Source: Rhodospirillaceae bacterium
GTDB taxonomy: Bacteria > Pseudomonadota > Alphaproteobacteria > Rhodospirillales > Magnetovibrionaceae
DNA length: 10,730 nt
Assembly: GCA_002732845.1 (NCBI GenBank)
Contig: NVSZ01000038.1
Coordinates: 14,760-25,489, forward strand
Reading direction: 5' to 3'
Notes under the pieces: model-generated
What the model was told of the DNA's origin: nothing
Databases searched by the model: none
Seen by the model: only the letters and a program-made list of their open reading frames with translations
Shown: piece after piece, positions 1-6,875 of the stretch
How the letters are laid out: every line of letters begins with the position of its first letter
Numbering within the stretch: the stretch's first letter is position 1
Position numbers and translations under genes: made by a program

Positions 1-938
1 TGAAGAAAATAACAGGTTTGGCGTTCGCGCTCTCTTTGGTCTCTACAGCTCTATCCACGGGGGCCTTTGCCGGGGCCGGACACAATCATGACAACACCCC
101 CAGCTCGGACGTCAGCTTGGCGTCAACGTTTGTCGACGGGAATGTATCGGTGATCATGGGCGTTGGCGGTTTTGCGGGCGGCAATGTTGCGGTATCTGCG
201 GGGCCGGATGGATTGCTGATGGTTGATGACTTTCTGCCGGGCTTTGCGCAGAAACTCGAAGCCGCACTGGTTGACTTGAAAACCTGCCAAACGTGTGGAG
301 ATTTGAAATATCTGATCAACACCCACTGGCATTTTGATCATGCCGGAAACAATGAACATTTTGGCGGCGCTGCGGTTTTGATCGCCCACGATACGGTGCG
401 TCCGTTGTTGAGTGCTCCGCAAGACCTGAAAGCGTTTAATCTGAAACTTCCCGCAAAAAACCGCGATGGTTTGCCTGATATTACCTTTGCTCAAAAATCG
501 TCGGTGTATTTTAATGGCGAAGAAATTGAATTGACCCATTTTCCGCAAAGCCATACCTCTGGCGATATTAGCGCGTACTTTAAAAAATCAAACATCGTGC
601 ATTTGGGTGATTTGTATTTCAACCACATGTTCCCGTTTGTCGATTTGCAAAATGGCGGCAATGTGAAAGGCATGATTTCCAGCATCAAAGCTGCGCTTAA
701 GCAATACCCTGCGGACGCAAAAGTCATTCCCGGTCACGGGGCCTTGTCGAATATGGATGAATTGAAAACCTATTTGGGCATGCTGCAGGCCACCACCAAA
801 GTGGTTGAAGCGGGCAAAAATAAAGGCTTAAGTTTAGAACAAATTCAAAAGCAGGGATTGGATAAAAAGTGGCAATCTTGGGCGTGGAAATTTGTATCCG
901 TCGAAACGTGGATCGCCTTAGTTTACGGAAGCCTATAA
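1..938 (+). CDS. Secreted MBL-fold (metallo-beta-lactamase superfamily) hydrolase, start codon one base outside window
   Basis: Frame 3 is open from the first base, which forms the last two bases of a codon ending in TG. If the missing base is A, the protein begins MKKITGLAFALSLV, a typical Sec signal peptide (Lys-rich start, hydrophobic core, cleavage near GAFA-GAG) and totals 312 residues. The first start codon inside the window is a TTG at 18, which would remove the basic end of the signal, so the outside ATG is preferred. Zinc ligands, in the 312-residue numbering: HxHxDH at 109-114, His185 in HTSGD, Asp204 in HLGD and His246 in PGHG, the complete superfamily set. A His-containing GHNHD follows the predicted cleavage site. 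The protein should be periplasmic and binuclear. The substrate cannot be told from sequence; beta-lactam hydrolysis is possible but not shown. The gene converges on the hbd-type gene with 15 bases between stops. Fold call is firm, substrate unknown. Confidence 0.9.
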   Translation, partial: KKITGLAFALSLVSTALSTGAFAGAGHNHDNTPSSDVSLASTFVDGNVSVIMGVGGFAGGNVAVSAGPDGLLMVDDFLPGFAQKLEAALVDLKTCQTCGDLKYLINTHWHFDHAGNNEHFGGAAVLIAHDTVRPLLSAPQDLKAFNLKLPAKNRDGLPDITFAQKSSVYFNGEEIELTHFPQSHTSGDISAYFKKSNIVHLGDLYFNHMFPFVDLQNGGNVKGMISSIKAALKQYPADAKVIPGHGALSNMDELKTYLGMLQATTKVVEAGKNKGLSLEQIQKQGLDKKWQSWAWKFVSVETWIALVYGSL

Positions 939-945
939 GGAGGTC

Positions 946-976
946 GCGGCCCTTTACCGTGTTGGTACAGGGTCGC
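946..976 (+). terminator. Hairpin after the MBL-fold gene, no U-tract
   Basis: Eight bases after the MBL stop codon, 946-953 pairs with 969-976 (8 bp, one G-U). After a single T/C mismatch, 955-958 pairs with 964-967 (4 bp) around the loop GTGTT. No T-run follows, so it is not a classical intrinsic terminator; it could block exonucleases or aid Rho-dependent ending. The left arm spans the stop codon and the whole covers the last codons of the opposing dehydrogenase gene, so part of the sequence is fixed by coding. In minus-strand RNA the G-U becomes an A-C mismatch, so the fold favours the plus transcript. Confidence 0.35.
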
Positions 977-1841
977 CATCACCCGTATAATCGTAAAAGC
1001 CTTTTCCGGTTTTACGCCCCAGCCATCCGGCTTCGACGTATTTGACCAACAACGGGCACGGACGGTATTTGCTGTCGGCTAAACCTTCGTGCAACACGTT
1101 GACCACCGCCAAAAAAGTATCCAAGCCAATAAAGTCAGCCAATTCCAACGGCCCCATGGGATGGTGCAAACCCATCTTCATGGCGTTGTCGATGGCGGCA
1201 ACCGATCCGACGCCTTCGTACAAGGTATAGACCGCTTCGTTAATCATCGGCATGAGAATACGGTTCACGATAAAGGCCGGGAAATCTTCGGCGGCCACCG
1301 GGGATTTGCCCATTTTTTTGGACAGTTCGGTGATGGTATTAAACGTATCGGGATCGGTGGCAATGCCGCGAATGGTTTCGACCAGTTCCATAGCCGGCAC
1401 TGGGTTCATAAAGTGCATGCCGACAAATTTTTCCGGACGATCGGTGCCTGCGGCTAAACGGGTGATGGAAATTGACGAGGTGTTGGTGGCGATGATGGCC
1501 TCTGGCTTTAAAACCGGGCACAGCTGGCGCAAGATCGCCTTTTTGACCTCTTCATTTTCAACGGCGGCTTCGATCACAATATCGCAATCGCCAAAGGCCG
1601 ACATTTCGGTACCTGTTGAAATACGGGGCAAGGCTGCGACAATTTCCGCTTGGCTCATTTTGCCTTTTTCCACGCGGCGGTTCATGTGGGCTTCAATTTT
1701 TTTCAAAGCGGCATCGGCCTGGTCCGGATTGTTGTCCAAAAGGTGGACATCATACCCCGCCAAAGCCGAAACATGGGCGATGCCGAGGCCCATTTGACCC
1801 GCACCGATAACGCCAATTTTTTTGATTAAATCCACAGACAT
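954..1841 (-). CDS. 3-hydroxyacyl-CoA dehydrogenase, 3-hydroxybutyryl-CoA dehydrogenase type
   Basis: Catalyses NAD(P)-linked interconversion of (S)-3-hydroxyacyl-CoA, typically 3-hydroxybutyryl-CoA, and 3-oxoacyl-CoA in the cytoplasm. The 295-residue length is normal for the stand-alone Hbd/PaaH family. The N-terminal Rossmann fold has GAGQMG at 13-18 and the acidic residue DNN at 36-38 that favours NAD. The active-site set is complete by family spacing: Ser122 in TNTSS, His143 in GMHFMNP, Glu155 and Asn193 in VNR. The C-terminal dimer domain carries GLHHPMGPLELADFIGLD and ends GWLGRKTGKGFYDY, both family hallmarks. The ATG start is preceded by AGGGAA at good spacing. It lies 33 bases after etfA in the same direction and is the last gene of the run. 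Names in use include hbd, hbdA, paaH and fadB2; sequence alone does not decide between butyrate/PHB metabolism, beta-oxidation and phenylacetate use, so no symbol is given. Confidence 0.95.
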   Translation of the reverse strand: MSVDLIKKIGVIGAGQMGLGIAHVSALAGYDVHLLDNNPDQADAALKKIEAHMNRRVEKGKMSQAEIVAALPRISTGTEMSAFGDCDIVIEAAVENEEVKKAILRQLCPVLKPEAIIATNTSSISITRLAAGTDRPEKFVGMHFMNPVPAMELVETIRGIATDPDTFNTITELSKKMGKSPVAAEDFPAFIVNRILMPMINEAVYTLYEGVGSVAAIDNAMKMGLHHPMGPLELADFIGLDTFLAVVNVLHEGLADSKYRPCPLLVKYVEAGWLGRKTGKGFYDYTGDGDPVPTR

Positions 1842-1874
1842 GTCGTTTCCCTATAATATTAAGCGTTTATGTTC

Positions 1875-2807
1875 TCATTGTTTGAGCGCTTGGGCAAGCT
1901 CTGGTAACACATCAAACAGATCGGCCACCAAACCATAGTCCGCAATTTTAAAAATCGGGGCGTCGGGGTCTGAATTAATGGCCACGATGGTGCGTGAATC
2001 TTTCATTCCGGCCAAATGTTGAATGGCCCCGGAAATGCCCACCGCGATGTACAAATCGGGGGCAACGACTTTGCCGGTTTGCCCGATTTGGTGATCGTTG
2101 GTGGCAAAGCCTGCATCCACGGCCGCGCGTGATGCGCCAATGGCCCCGCCTAAAATATCGGCTAAGGTTTCTAACAGGGCAAAGTTTTCGACCGAGCCTA
2201 AGCCGCGTCCGCCCGATACAATCACGGCTGAAGAGGCCAAGTCGGGGCGGTCAGACGTGCTGAGCTCAGCGCCGACAAAAGTCGAAAGCTGAGGCGTATC
2301 CACCTTGTCGATATTTTTAAGGGTCGCAGATCCGCCGGTTGGGTTGGCGGGCTCGAACGTCGTGGTGCGCACGGTGATGATTTTTTTTGCGTCCCGGCTT
2401 TGCACGGTTTGTATTGCATTTCCAGCGTATATTGGACGCTTGAAGGTATTTTCATTCACCACTTCGCAAATGTCAGAGATTTGTTGAACGTCCAAAACGG
2501 CGGCCACGCGTGGCAGCACATTTTTACCAATACTGGTGGCGGGGGCCAAAATAGCATCGTAATGTTCAGCCAAGCTGACCAGCAACGGTGCCAAAGTTTC
2601 CGCCAGTGCATGGGCCAACATTACATCATCGGCAATCAAAACGGTTTGAACACCTTCAATTTCGGCGCAGGCTTGTGCCACATCGCCACAATTTTTTCCG
2701 GCAACCAAAATATCCACACTGCCCAACGCTTTGGCACAGGTCACGGTGTTGAGCGTTTGTGGGTTAAGCTCAATGTTGTTGTGTTCGGCTAAAACAAGGG
2801 TTCGCAT
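1875..2807 (-). CDS. etfA: Electron transfer flavoprotein alpha subunit
   Basis: FAD-binding subunit of the ETF heterodimer, which takes electrons from acyl-CoA dehydrogenases and passes them to ETF:quinone oxidoreductase. 310 residues, the usual length. Residues 1-185 form the N-terminal alpha/beta domain. The C-terminal FAD domain shows SGGRG at 198-202, GASRA at 224-228, IGQTGK at 241-246, GISGAIQHLAGM at 257-268 and NSDPDAPIF at 278-286, matching the ETF-alpha signature. The ATG overlaps the etfB stop by one base (TAATG), and a strong AAGGAGG lies 7 bases upstream inside the end of etfB, so translation is coupled and efficient. The pairing with etfB and an acyl-CoA enzyme points to the housekeeping beta-oxidation ETF rather than the nitrogen-fixation FixAB or a bifurcating type; that last step is inference. 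Confidence 0.97.
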   Translation of the reverse strand: MRTLVLAEHNNIELNPQTLNTVTCAKALGSVDILVAGKNCGDVAQACAEIEGVQTVLIADDVMLAHALAETLAPLLVSLAEHYDAILAPATSIGKNVLPRVAAVLDVQQISDICEVVNENTFKRPIYAGNAIQTVQSRDAKKIITVRTTTFEPANPTGGSATLKNIDKVDTPQLSTFVGAELSTSDRPDLASSAVIVSGGRGLGSVENFALLETLADILGGAIGASRAAVDAGFATNDHQIGQTGKVVAPDLYIAVGISGAIQHLAGMKDSRTIVAINSDPDAPIFKIADYGLVADLFDVLPELAQALKQ

Positions 2808-3547
2808 TATACCGCCTCCTTGATTTTGTCGGCCAAATCTTGAACCGAGCTCAATATCTGTCCGGCTTTGCGCTGTGCGGGTTCTTCGACCGCTAAAACG
2901 TTCAGATGGGGGGTGGTATCAAGGCCTAAATCTTCCAGCGCCACGGTTTGGATGGGTTTCTTTTTGGCCTTCATAATATTGGGCAGTGACGCATAGCGGG
3001 GCTCGTTCAAGCGTAGGTCGGTGCTGATTACACAGGGCAGATTGAGCTTTATGGTTTCTAAGCCCCCGTCAATTTCCCGGACGACTTGGGCGGCACCTTC
3101 TGTAAAGTCGATGTGTGAAGCAAAGGTGCCTTGCCCCCAATTTAACAAAGCCGCCAGCATTTGTGCGGTTTGATTGGCGTCATCATCAATGGCTTGTTTG
3201 CCCAAGAAAATCATATCTGGATCTTCTTTATGGGCCGTGTCTTGCAAAATTTTGGCAATGGCGAGGGGCTCAAGATCGGCCTCTGTTTCAATGTGAATAC
3301 CTTGATCTGCGCCCATGGCGAGCGCCGTGCGGAGGGTGTCTTTGCATTGTGCGGGACCGATGGATACAGCGATGATTTCTGAAACGGTTCCCGCTTCTTT
3401 TAAACGCACGGCTTCTTCGACGGCGATTTCGTCAAAGGGGTTCATGGACATTTTCACCCCCGCTGTGTCGACGCCCGAACCATCGGAACGCACGCGAATT
3501 TTAACGTTAAAATCGACAACCCGTTTAATGGCCACCAGAACTTTCAT
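2807..3547 (-). CDS. etfB: Electron transfer flavoprotein beta subunit
   Basis: Partner of EtfA; binds AMP structurally and carries the loop that docks on acyl-CoA dehydrogenases. The chosen ATG gives [20 protein letters not shown], the classic EtfB N-terminus, and 246 residues. A start 27 bases further upstream is open but adds nine non-conserved residues and overlaps the previous gene. Visible family features are [17 protein letters not shown] at 35-51, AMP-site [12 protein letters not shown] at 116-127, and the signature and recognition loop [21 protein letters not shown] at 177-197. The lysines of that loop match those that are methylated in mitochondrial ETF beta. The start is 5 bases after the adenosyltransferase stop, with GGAG upstream, so the two genes share a transcript. 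Confidence 0.96.
   Translation of the reverse strand: MKVLVAIKRVVDFNVKIRVRSDGSGVDTAGVKMSMNPFDEIAVEEAVRLKEAGTVSEIIAVSIGPAQCKDTLRTALAMGADQGIHIETEADLEPLAIAKILQDTAHKEDPDMIFLGKQAIDDDANQTAQMLAALLNWGQGTFASHIDFTEGAAQVVREIDGGLETIKLNLPCVISTDLRLNEPRYASLPNIMKAKKKPIQTVALEDLGLDTTPHLNVLAVEEPAQRKAGQILSSVQDLADKIKEAV
2815..2821 (-). promoter_or_regulatory. Strong ribosome binding site for etfA inside the end of etfB
   Basis: The minus strand reads AAGGAGG, followed by 7 bases and the etfA ATG. The motif lies in the last codons of etfB (Lys-Glu-Ala-Val-stop). Together with the TAATG stop/start overlap it decides the etfA start and suggests coupled, near-equal production of the two ETF subunits. Confidence 0.85.
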
Positions 3548-3552
3548 CGGCT

Positions 3553-4110
3553 TTATTCTCCACCCGGTTTCCACAAAATATCAAGCTTACCATCTTGATT
3601 TTGTACGCGAGCCATTTGAAACAACATATCGGAAAGACGATTGAGGTATTTTAAAATTTCAGGGTTTAAGGGCTGAGCTTCGGCGAATGTGGCAACGGTG
3701 CGTTCGGCGCGGCGCACGATGGTGCGGGCTAAATGAAGTCTTGCCGCCCCTTCTTTTCCTCCGGGCAGAACAAAACTGGTCAGCGGTTCTAAATTTTCGC
3801 CCAGCTGATCAATGGCTTGTTCCAGCCACACGATGGCGTTGGCTTCGATGCGCAAAGCTCCATCTATGTTGGTGGGGGTGGCAAGGTCGGCGCCTAAATC
3901 AAACAGATCGTTTTGCACTTGTTGCAAGACTTCAAAGGCGGTGCTGGATTTGTTGAGCACGGCACTGGCAAAACCGATGGCAGCATTGGCCTCGTCCACG
4001 TCACCGATGGCCGAAAAATGCAGGTCAGACTTTTTCTTGCGGGTTCCGCCAACCAGTCCGGTTTCGCCATTATCGCCTGTGCGGGTATAAATTTTTGTGA
4101 GTTTGACCAC
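3553..4110 (-). CDS. Cob(I)alamin adenosyltransferase, PduO type
   Basis: Transfers the adenosyl group of ATP to cob(I)alamin, giving adenosylcobalamin for mutases such as methylmalonyl-CoA mutase. 185 residues, typical of the PduO/MMAB family. The N-terminal ATP loop is [15 protein letters not shown] at 8-22. Further family blocks are [11 protein letters not shown] at 36-46, SFVLPGG at 112-118 and RRAERTVA at 133-140, with the arginines that contact ATP, and [14 protein letters not shown] at 155-168. A five-helix trimeric bundle is expected. The start is GTG at 4110: an in-frame TGA lies four codons upstream, the two nearby ATGs are out of frame, and GAGAAA precedes it. It differs from the CobA/CobO (P-loop) and EutT families. 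Its place directly before etfBA suggests a role in acyl-CoA catabolism, including propionyl-CoA, rather than in a cobalamin synthesis cluster. Confidence 0.95.
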   Translation of the reverse strand: MVKLTKIYTRTGDNGETGLVGGTRKKKSDLHFSAIGDVDEANAAIGFASAVLNKSSTAFEVLQQVQNDLFDLGADLATPTNIDGALRIEANAIVWLEQAIDQLGENLEPLTSFVLPGGKEGAARLHLARTIVRRAERTVATFAEAQPLNPEILKYLNRLSDMLFQMARVQNQDGKLDILWKPGGE

Positions 4111-4125
4111 GGTTGTTTCTCATCA

Positions 4126-4145
4126 TTGAATTTAATTGAATTTGA
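4126..4145. repeat. Two 10-base AT-rich tandem copies in the spacer before the adenosyltransferase gene
   Basis: The 35-base spacer between the GIY-YIG-like gene and the adenosyltransferase gene contains TTGAATTTAA followed directly by TTGAATTTGA, nine of ten bases identical. It lies just upstream of the GAGAAA ribosome site of the GTG-started gene. It may be an AU-rich translation enhancer or cleavage site, or chance; only two copies are present. Confidence 0.35.
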
Positions 4146-4613
4146 TTACGACTTAGGCTGAAGTTTAGGCTTCGATTTGGTTTTAGCTGTTGGAGCGGTT
4201 ATGGGGACAGCTTGGGTATTATTGCTGTAACTGCCCGCATTTTCCACCAGTGTTGTAAAAAATTCTTCCATATATTTGACCGCCCCTTTGCGAAACTCAG
4301 GCTTGATCAACGCCCAAGCCACAAATAAGCCGCCGCTTTGCTCATAATAGTTGATGTCTGGGTTTTGCCCCGCATCGTGGAGATCCGTGGCTAAGTTGGT
4401 TGTTTCTCCGGCAAAAACCCATTCAGGATGCACGCCGCCGTGCCAAATTAAATAAATGCCCCCCGCCCCATTCAGGTTGGATGCTTCTGGATCTAAGTCT
4501 AAAAAAGAAAAAAAGCCGCCGTTGGGTGTCAGCACCCAATCGGGATCAACCGGCTTTAAAAAAACCGGACCTTTGGCGACTTTCTTGTCGTCATCTGAAC
4601 CAAACAAACCCAT
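4146..4613 (-). CDS. Uncharacterised protein with a degenerate GIY-YIG-like core
   Basis: 155 residues, no signal peptide or membrane segment, so cytoplasmic. I do not recognise a named family. The middle resembles the GIY-YIG nuclease fold: GIYLIW at 52-57 matches the first motif, and VFAGETTNLATDL at 66-78 aligns with the YVGkaknLkkRL strand-helix of UvrC-type domains. A later helix with Glu116/Glu117 sits where the metal-binding glutamate is expected. The Tyr of YIG is Phe67 and the catalytic Arg is replaced by Asp77, so nuclease activity is doubtful and a binding role is more likely if the fold is right. The N-terminus is short and charged (GSDDDKK). The tail from about 136 is rich in Thr, Pro and Lys and probably disordered. 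The start has GAGG 7 bases upstream. First gene of the acyl-CoA operon, 35 bases before the adenosyltransferase. Gene call firm; fold is an inference by eye. Confidence 0.75.
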   Translation of the reverse strand: MGLFGSDDDKKVAKGPVFLKPVDPDWVLTPNGGFFSFLDLDPEASNLNGAGGIYLIWHGGVHPEWVFAGETTNLATDLHDAGQNPDINYYEQSGGLFVAWALIKPEFRKGAVKYMEEFFTTLVENAGSYSNNTQAVPITAPTAKTKSKPKLQPKS

Positions 4614-4629
4614 AAAGTAACCTCATGAA

Positions 4630-4655
4630 GACACTATGATCTTGAAATGACACTA
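4630..4655 (-). repeat. Direct heptamer repeat TAGTGTC downstream of the candidate -10
   Basis: On the minus strand TAGTGTC occurs at 4655-4649 and again at 4636-4630, start to start 19 bases, nearly two helical turns. The first copy overlaps the expected transcription start and the second lies just before the ribosome binding site. The layout would suit an operator bound by a dimer on one DNA face. Two 7-base copies in a short AT-rich gap could also be chance. Confidence 0.3.
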
Positions 4656-4656
4656 G

Positions 4657-4662
4657 ATTATA
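4657..4662 (-). promoter_or_regulatory. Candidate -10 element for the acyl-CoA operon
   Basis: The minus strand carries a perfect TATAAT in the 70-base gap between the tlpA-like stop and the next start, about 44 bases before the ATG. The best upstream partner is TTAACG at a 19-base spacing, which is weak. As the only sizeable gap ahead of five same-strand genes with spacings from -1 to 35 bases, this is the most likely place for their promoter. Transcription would begin near 4650. Confidence 0.4.
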
Positions 4663-4683
4663 GCACTGAAGCCTACAATTTCG

Positions 4684-5298
4684 TTAAGGTTTTGGGGTTT
4701 CAGGCTTTGGCGCTAAATCTTGAATCAGGAAGGCTTTAATTTCCGGTGCGTCCCATTCCAATGTTCCCATGATGCGGCCTAAAAATACACCTTCTGCATT
4801 GATCAAAACGGTAGACGGCAGGCCGATGATATCCAGCCGACGCGAAAGCTTTCCTTTGGCGTCATAATAAGGCTTTAAATTATCCCAGCCATGCGCTTTT
4901 AGGAACGGTGGCACGACTTTTAAGGCCTTGCGATCTTCGGAAATGGTGATCAATTCGACGCCCGTGCCTTGTAACGATTTGGCCAAACGGTTCAATGATG
5001 GCATCTCGCGAATGCACGGGGCGCACCACGTGGCCCAAAAATTCACCACCAATCCCCGACCTTTCAGGCTAGAAAGGGTTAGAGGCTCTTTCTTTGCGTT
5101 GAAAAAAGGTGTATCCAAAGCTCCTTCGCCGGCCTTCGGTGCACGCATTTTTGCCGCCATTTGCGGGGGCATAGGCAAAACATTGGTCGTTTCAGCACTT
5201 GCAAGACGCGGCGATATAACGACAATAGCTGTAAAGGCGATCACACAGCTGAGCAGTACAGAGACTTTAACGTACTTTAACGAAATTTTACGGTTCAT
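4684..5298 (-). CDS. TlpA-family periplasmic thiol:disulfide oxidoreductase
   Basis: Thioredoxin-fold reductase exported to the periplasm, of the kind that keeps cysteines reduced in cytochrome c or copper-centre assembly. With the ATG at 5298 it has 204 residues. The N-terminus [11 protein letters not shown] is basic, followed by a hydrophobic stretch at about 12-29 and LASA-ET, a plausible cleavage site at 35/36; it could also stay as an anchor. The redox motif is WCAPC at 91-95 (Cys92, Cys95) in [19 protein letters not shown]. The cis-proline is Pro161 in GLPSTVLI, and the fold ends near 190, followed by a Pro-rich tail. A GTG start 66 bases further up is open, but the added residues lie inside argH, have no ribosome site and bury the signal peptide. 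It diverges from argH with 16 bases between ATGs. Target protein unknown; ResA, CcmG and TlpA are related possibilities. Confidence 0.9.
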   Translation of the reverse strand: MNRKISLKYVKVSVLLSCVIAFTAIVVISPRLASAETTNVLPMPPQMAAKMRAPKAGEGALDTPFFNAKKEPLTLSSLKGRGLVVNFWATWCAPCIREMPSLNRLAKSLQGTGVELITISEDRKALKVVPPFLKAHGWDNLKPYYDAKGKLSRRLDIIGLPSTVLINAEGVFLGRIMGTLEWDAPEIKAFLIQDLAPKPETPKP

Positions 5299-5314
5299 TT
5301 TAGGTCCAAAAAAT
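5299..5314. promoter_or_regulatory. Shared 16-base start region of tlpA-like gene and argH
   Basis: Only 16 bases separate the two outward-facing ATGs. The hexamer AGGTCC at 5302-5307 gives AGG to argH, about 10 bases before its ATG. Its complement GGACCT gives GGA to the tlpA-like gene, 4-5 bases before its ATG. Both ribosome sites are weak and lie on opposite strands of the same bases. No promoter fits in the gap, so each promoter must lie in the other gene's coding sequence unless the mRNAs are leaderless. Confidence 0.6.
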
Positions 5315-6736
5315 ATGAGCGACGATACAAAAGACAATACACCTTTAAATTCCTCCACCAGCACGATGTGGGGCGGACGTTTCAGCGCGGGGCCTTCCGC
5401 CGTGATGGAAGAAATTAACGCGTCTATCGGATTTGATCAACGCTTGTATGCCCAAGACATTCGAGGCTCGCGCGCGCACGCCCGGATGTTGGTGGCCAAT
5501 AACATTATTCCTGCCGCCGATGGTGAAGCTATCTTAAAAGGTTTAGATCAAGTCGAAGGCGAAATTAAGGCGGGTGACTTTAAGTTTTCCAGGGCGTTGG
5601 AAGATATCCACATGAACGTCGAAAGCCGTTTGCGGGAAATCGTCGGCGATGGGGCCGGACGGTTACACACCGCCCGGTCGCGCAACGATCAGGTTGCTAC
5701 CGATGTGAAATTGTGGGTGCGCGATGCTTTGGACGGTCTGGATGGGGCTTTGCAAGACTTACAAGCCGCCTTGATCAATCGGGCCGAAGAGCACGCCGCG
5801 TCGGTGATGCCGGGCTTTACCCATTTGCAAGCCGCTCAACCTGTGACCTTGGGCCATCATTTGTTGTCGTATACCGAAATGATTGGCCGGGATCGTTCGC
5901 GGATTTTTGATTGCCGGGCGCGTTTAAATGAATGCCCGTTGGGCGCGGCGGCCTTGGCGGGAACATCGTTCCCCATTGATCGCGTCGCCACGGCGGAGGC
6001 CTTGGGCTTTTCGGGACCAACGCGGAATTCTTTAGATAGTGTTTCTGACCGTGACTTTGCTTTGGAATATTTAAGTGTACTGTCCATTTTGGGCGTGCAC
6101 CTGTCGCGCATGGCCGAAGAAATGGTGCTGTGGACGTCGGTTCAGTTTGGCTTCATGCGGGTGTCGGATGATTTTTCTTCCGGAAGCTCGATCATGCCGC
6201 AAAAACGCAACCCCGACGCGGCTGAATTGGTGCGGGGCAAAGCCGGACGCGTGTTTGGCGCTTTGATGGGCCTGTTGACCGTCATGAAAGGTCTGCCCCT
6301 GACGTATGGCAAAGACATGCAAGAAGACAAAGAACCCGTGTTTGATGCGTCCGATACCATGGAACTGTGCGTCAGTGCCATGACAGGTATGTTTGCGTCT
6401 GCGACGTATAATACGGATCGCATGAAAGACGATGCGGGCAAGGGCTTTACCACCGCAACCGATCTGGCCGATTGGCTGGTGCGGGTGTTGGCGATGCCGT
6501 TTAGAGATGCGCACCACGTCACCGGAGCTTTGGTCAAGATGGCCGAAGACAAAGGTGTGGGCCTTGAAGATCTGTCGCTTGCAGAACTGCAAACGGTCGA
6601 AGCCAACATTACGGATGATGTGTTTAAAGTGTTGGGCGTGGACAATTCAGTCAACAGCCGATTAAGCTTCGGTGGCACGGCTCCGGCCAATGTTTTGGCG
6701 GCCGTGAAGGATGCTCGGGAAAGGTTTTTAACATGA
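5315..6736 (+). CDS. argH: Argininosuccinate lyase
   Basis: Cleaves argininosuccinate to arginine and fumarate, the last step of arginine synthesis; a cytoplasmic homotetramer of the fumarase/aspartase superfamily. 473 residues from the ATG at 5315, close to the usual length. The N-terminal MWGGRF at 18-23 and [21 protein letters not shown] region are ArgH hallmarks. Active-site blocks are HTARSRNDQ at 118-126, PGFTHLQ at 166-172 with the general-acid/base region histidine, and [11 protein letters not shown] at 290-300, the superfamily signature with the catalytic serine. The frame stays open 387 bases further upstream, but that stretch is antisense to the tlpA-like gene and has no ArgH similarity. 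The start at 5315 adds a short 17-residue lead before the conserved motif, as in other alphaproteobacterial ArgH. It overlaps the lipoprotein gene by four bases. Confidence 0.97.
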   Translation: MSDDTKDNTPLNSSTSTMWGGRFSAGPSAVMEEINASIGFDQRLYAQDIRGSRAHARMLVANNIIPAADGEAILKGLDQVEGEIKAGDFKFSRALEDIHMNVESRLREIVGDGAGRLHTARSRNDQVATDVKLWVRDALDGLDGALQDLQAALINRAEEHAASVMPGFTHLQAAQPVTLGHHLLSYTEMIGRDRSRIFDCRARLNECPLGAAALAGTSFPIDRVATAEALGFSGPTRNSLDSVSDRDFALEYLSVLSILGVHLSRMAEEMVLWTSVQFGFMRVSDDFSSGSSIMPQKRNPDAAELVRGKAGRVFGALMGLLTVMKGLPLTYGKDMQEDKEPVFDASDTMELCVSAMTGMFASATYNTDRMKDDAGKGFTTATDLADWLVRVLAMPFRDAHHVTGALVKMAEDKGVGLEDLSLAELQTVEANITDDVFKVLGVDNSVNSRLSFGGTAPANVLAAVKDARERFLT

Positions 6737-6864
6737 GACGCTTGTTCACCTTTGCAGTGTTAGGTTTGTTTCTGTCGGTCAGCTTAACGGCTTGTGGTCG
6801 TAAAGCGATGCCTGAGTACCCACCAGATTCCACCTATCCAGCTTCCTACCCCTATCAAAAATAA
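6733..6864 (+). CDS. lptM: LptM-like small outer-membrane lipoprotein
   Basis: A 43-residue lipoprotein precursor: [18 protein letters not shown] signal, then lipobox LTAC with the acylated cysteine at 21, leaving a 23-residue mature peptide starting [12 protein letters not shown]. The CG-K-P-YPP pattern after the cysteine matches LptM (formerly YifL), which in Escherichia coli binds the LptD-LptE lipopolysaccharide translocon and aids LptD maturation. The ATG overlaps the argH stop (ATGA), giving translational coupling, with AAGG 8 bases upstream. lysA starts 11 bases after its stop. A short lipoprotein of this kind between argH and lysA is a recurrent proteobacterial arrangement. Lipoprotein nature is clear from sequence; the LptM role is by similarity and position. 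The mature part is Pro-, Tyr- and Ser-rich and shorter than that of E. coli. Confidence 0.85.
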   Translation: MRRLFTFAVLGLFLSVSLTACGRKAMPEYPPDSTYPASYPYQK

Positions 6865-6875
6865 GGCTCCGCAAC

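Noticed and set aside
936..1045. Shine-Dalgarno-like TAAGGAGG at the MBL stop followed by a short plus-strand frame from GTG 959
   Set aside because: The frame is 28 codons, antisense to the dehydrogenase gene, spaced too far from the motif, and shows no recognisable protein.
3548..3574. Longer etfB start at 3574
   Set aside because: The added nine residues are not conserved and overlap the adenosyltransferase gene; [10 protein letters not shown] is the family N-terminus.
4928..5314. Long 5' extension of the argH frame (602 residues in total)
   Set aside because: It runs antisense through the tlpA-like coding region, shows no ArgH similarity, and the family N-terminus follows the ATG at 5315.
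5299..5364. Longer tlpA-like start at GTG 5364
   Set aside because: No ribosome site precedes it, it would overlap argH, and the extra residues sit before a normal signal peptide that starts at 5298.
6071..6690. Long minus-strand open frames inside argH
   Set aside because: Shadows of the argH codons; composition is unlike a real protein and no ribosome site or neighbour supports them.
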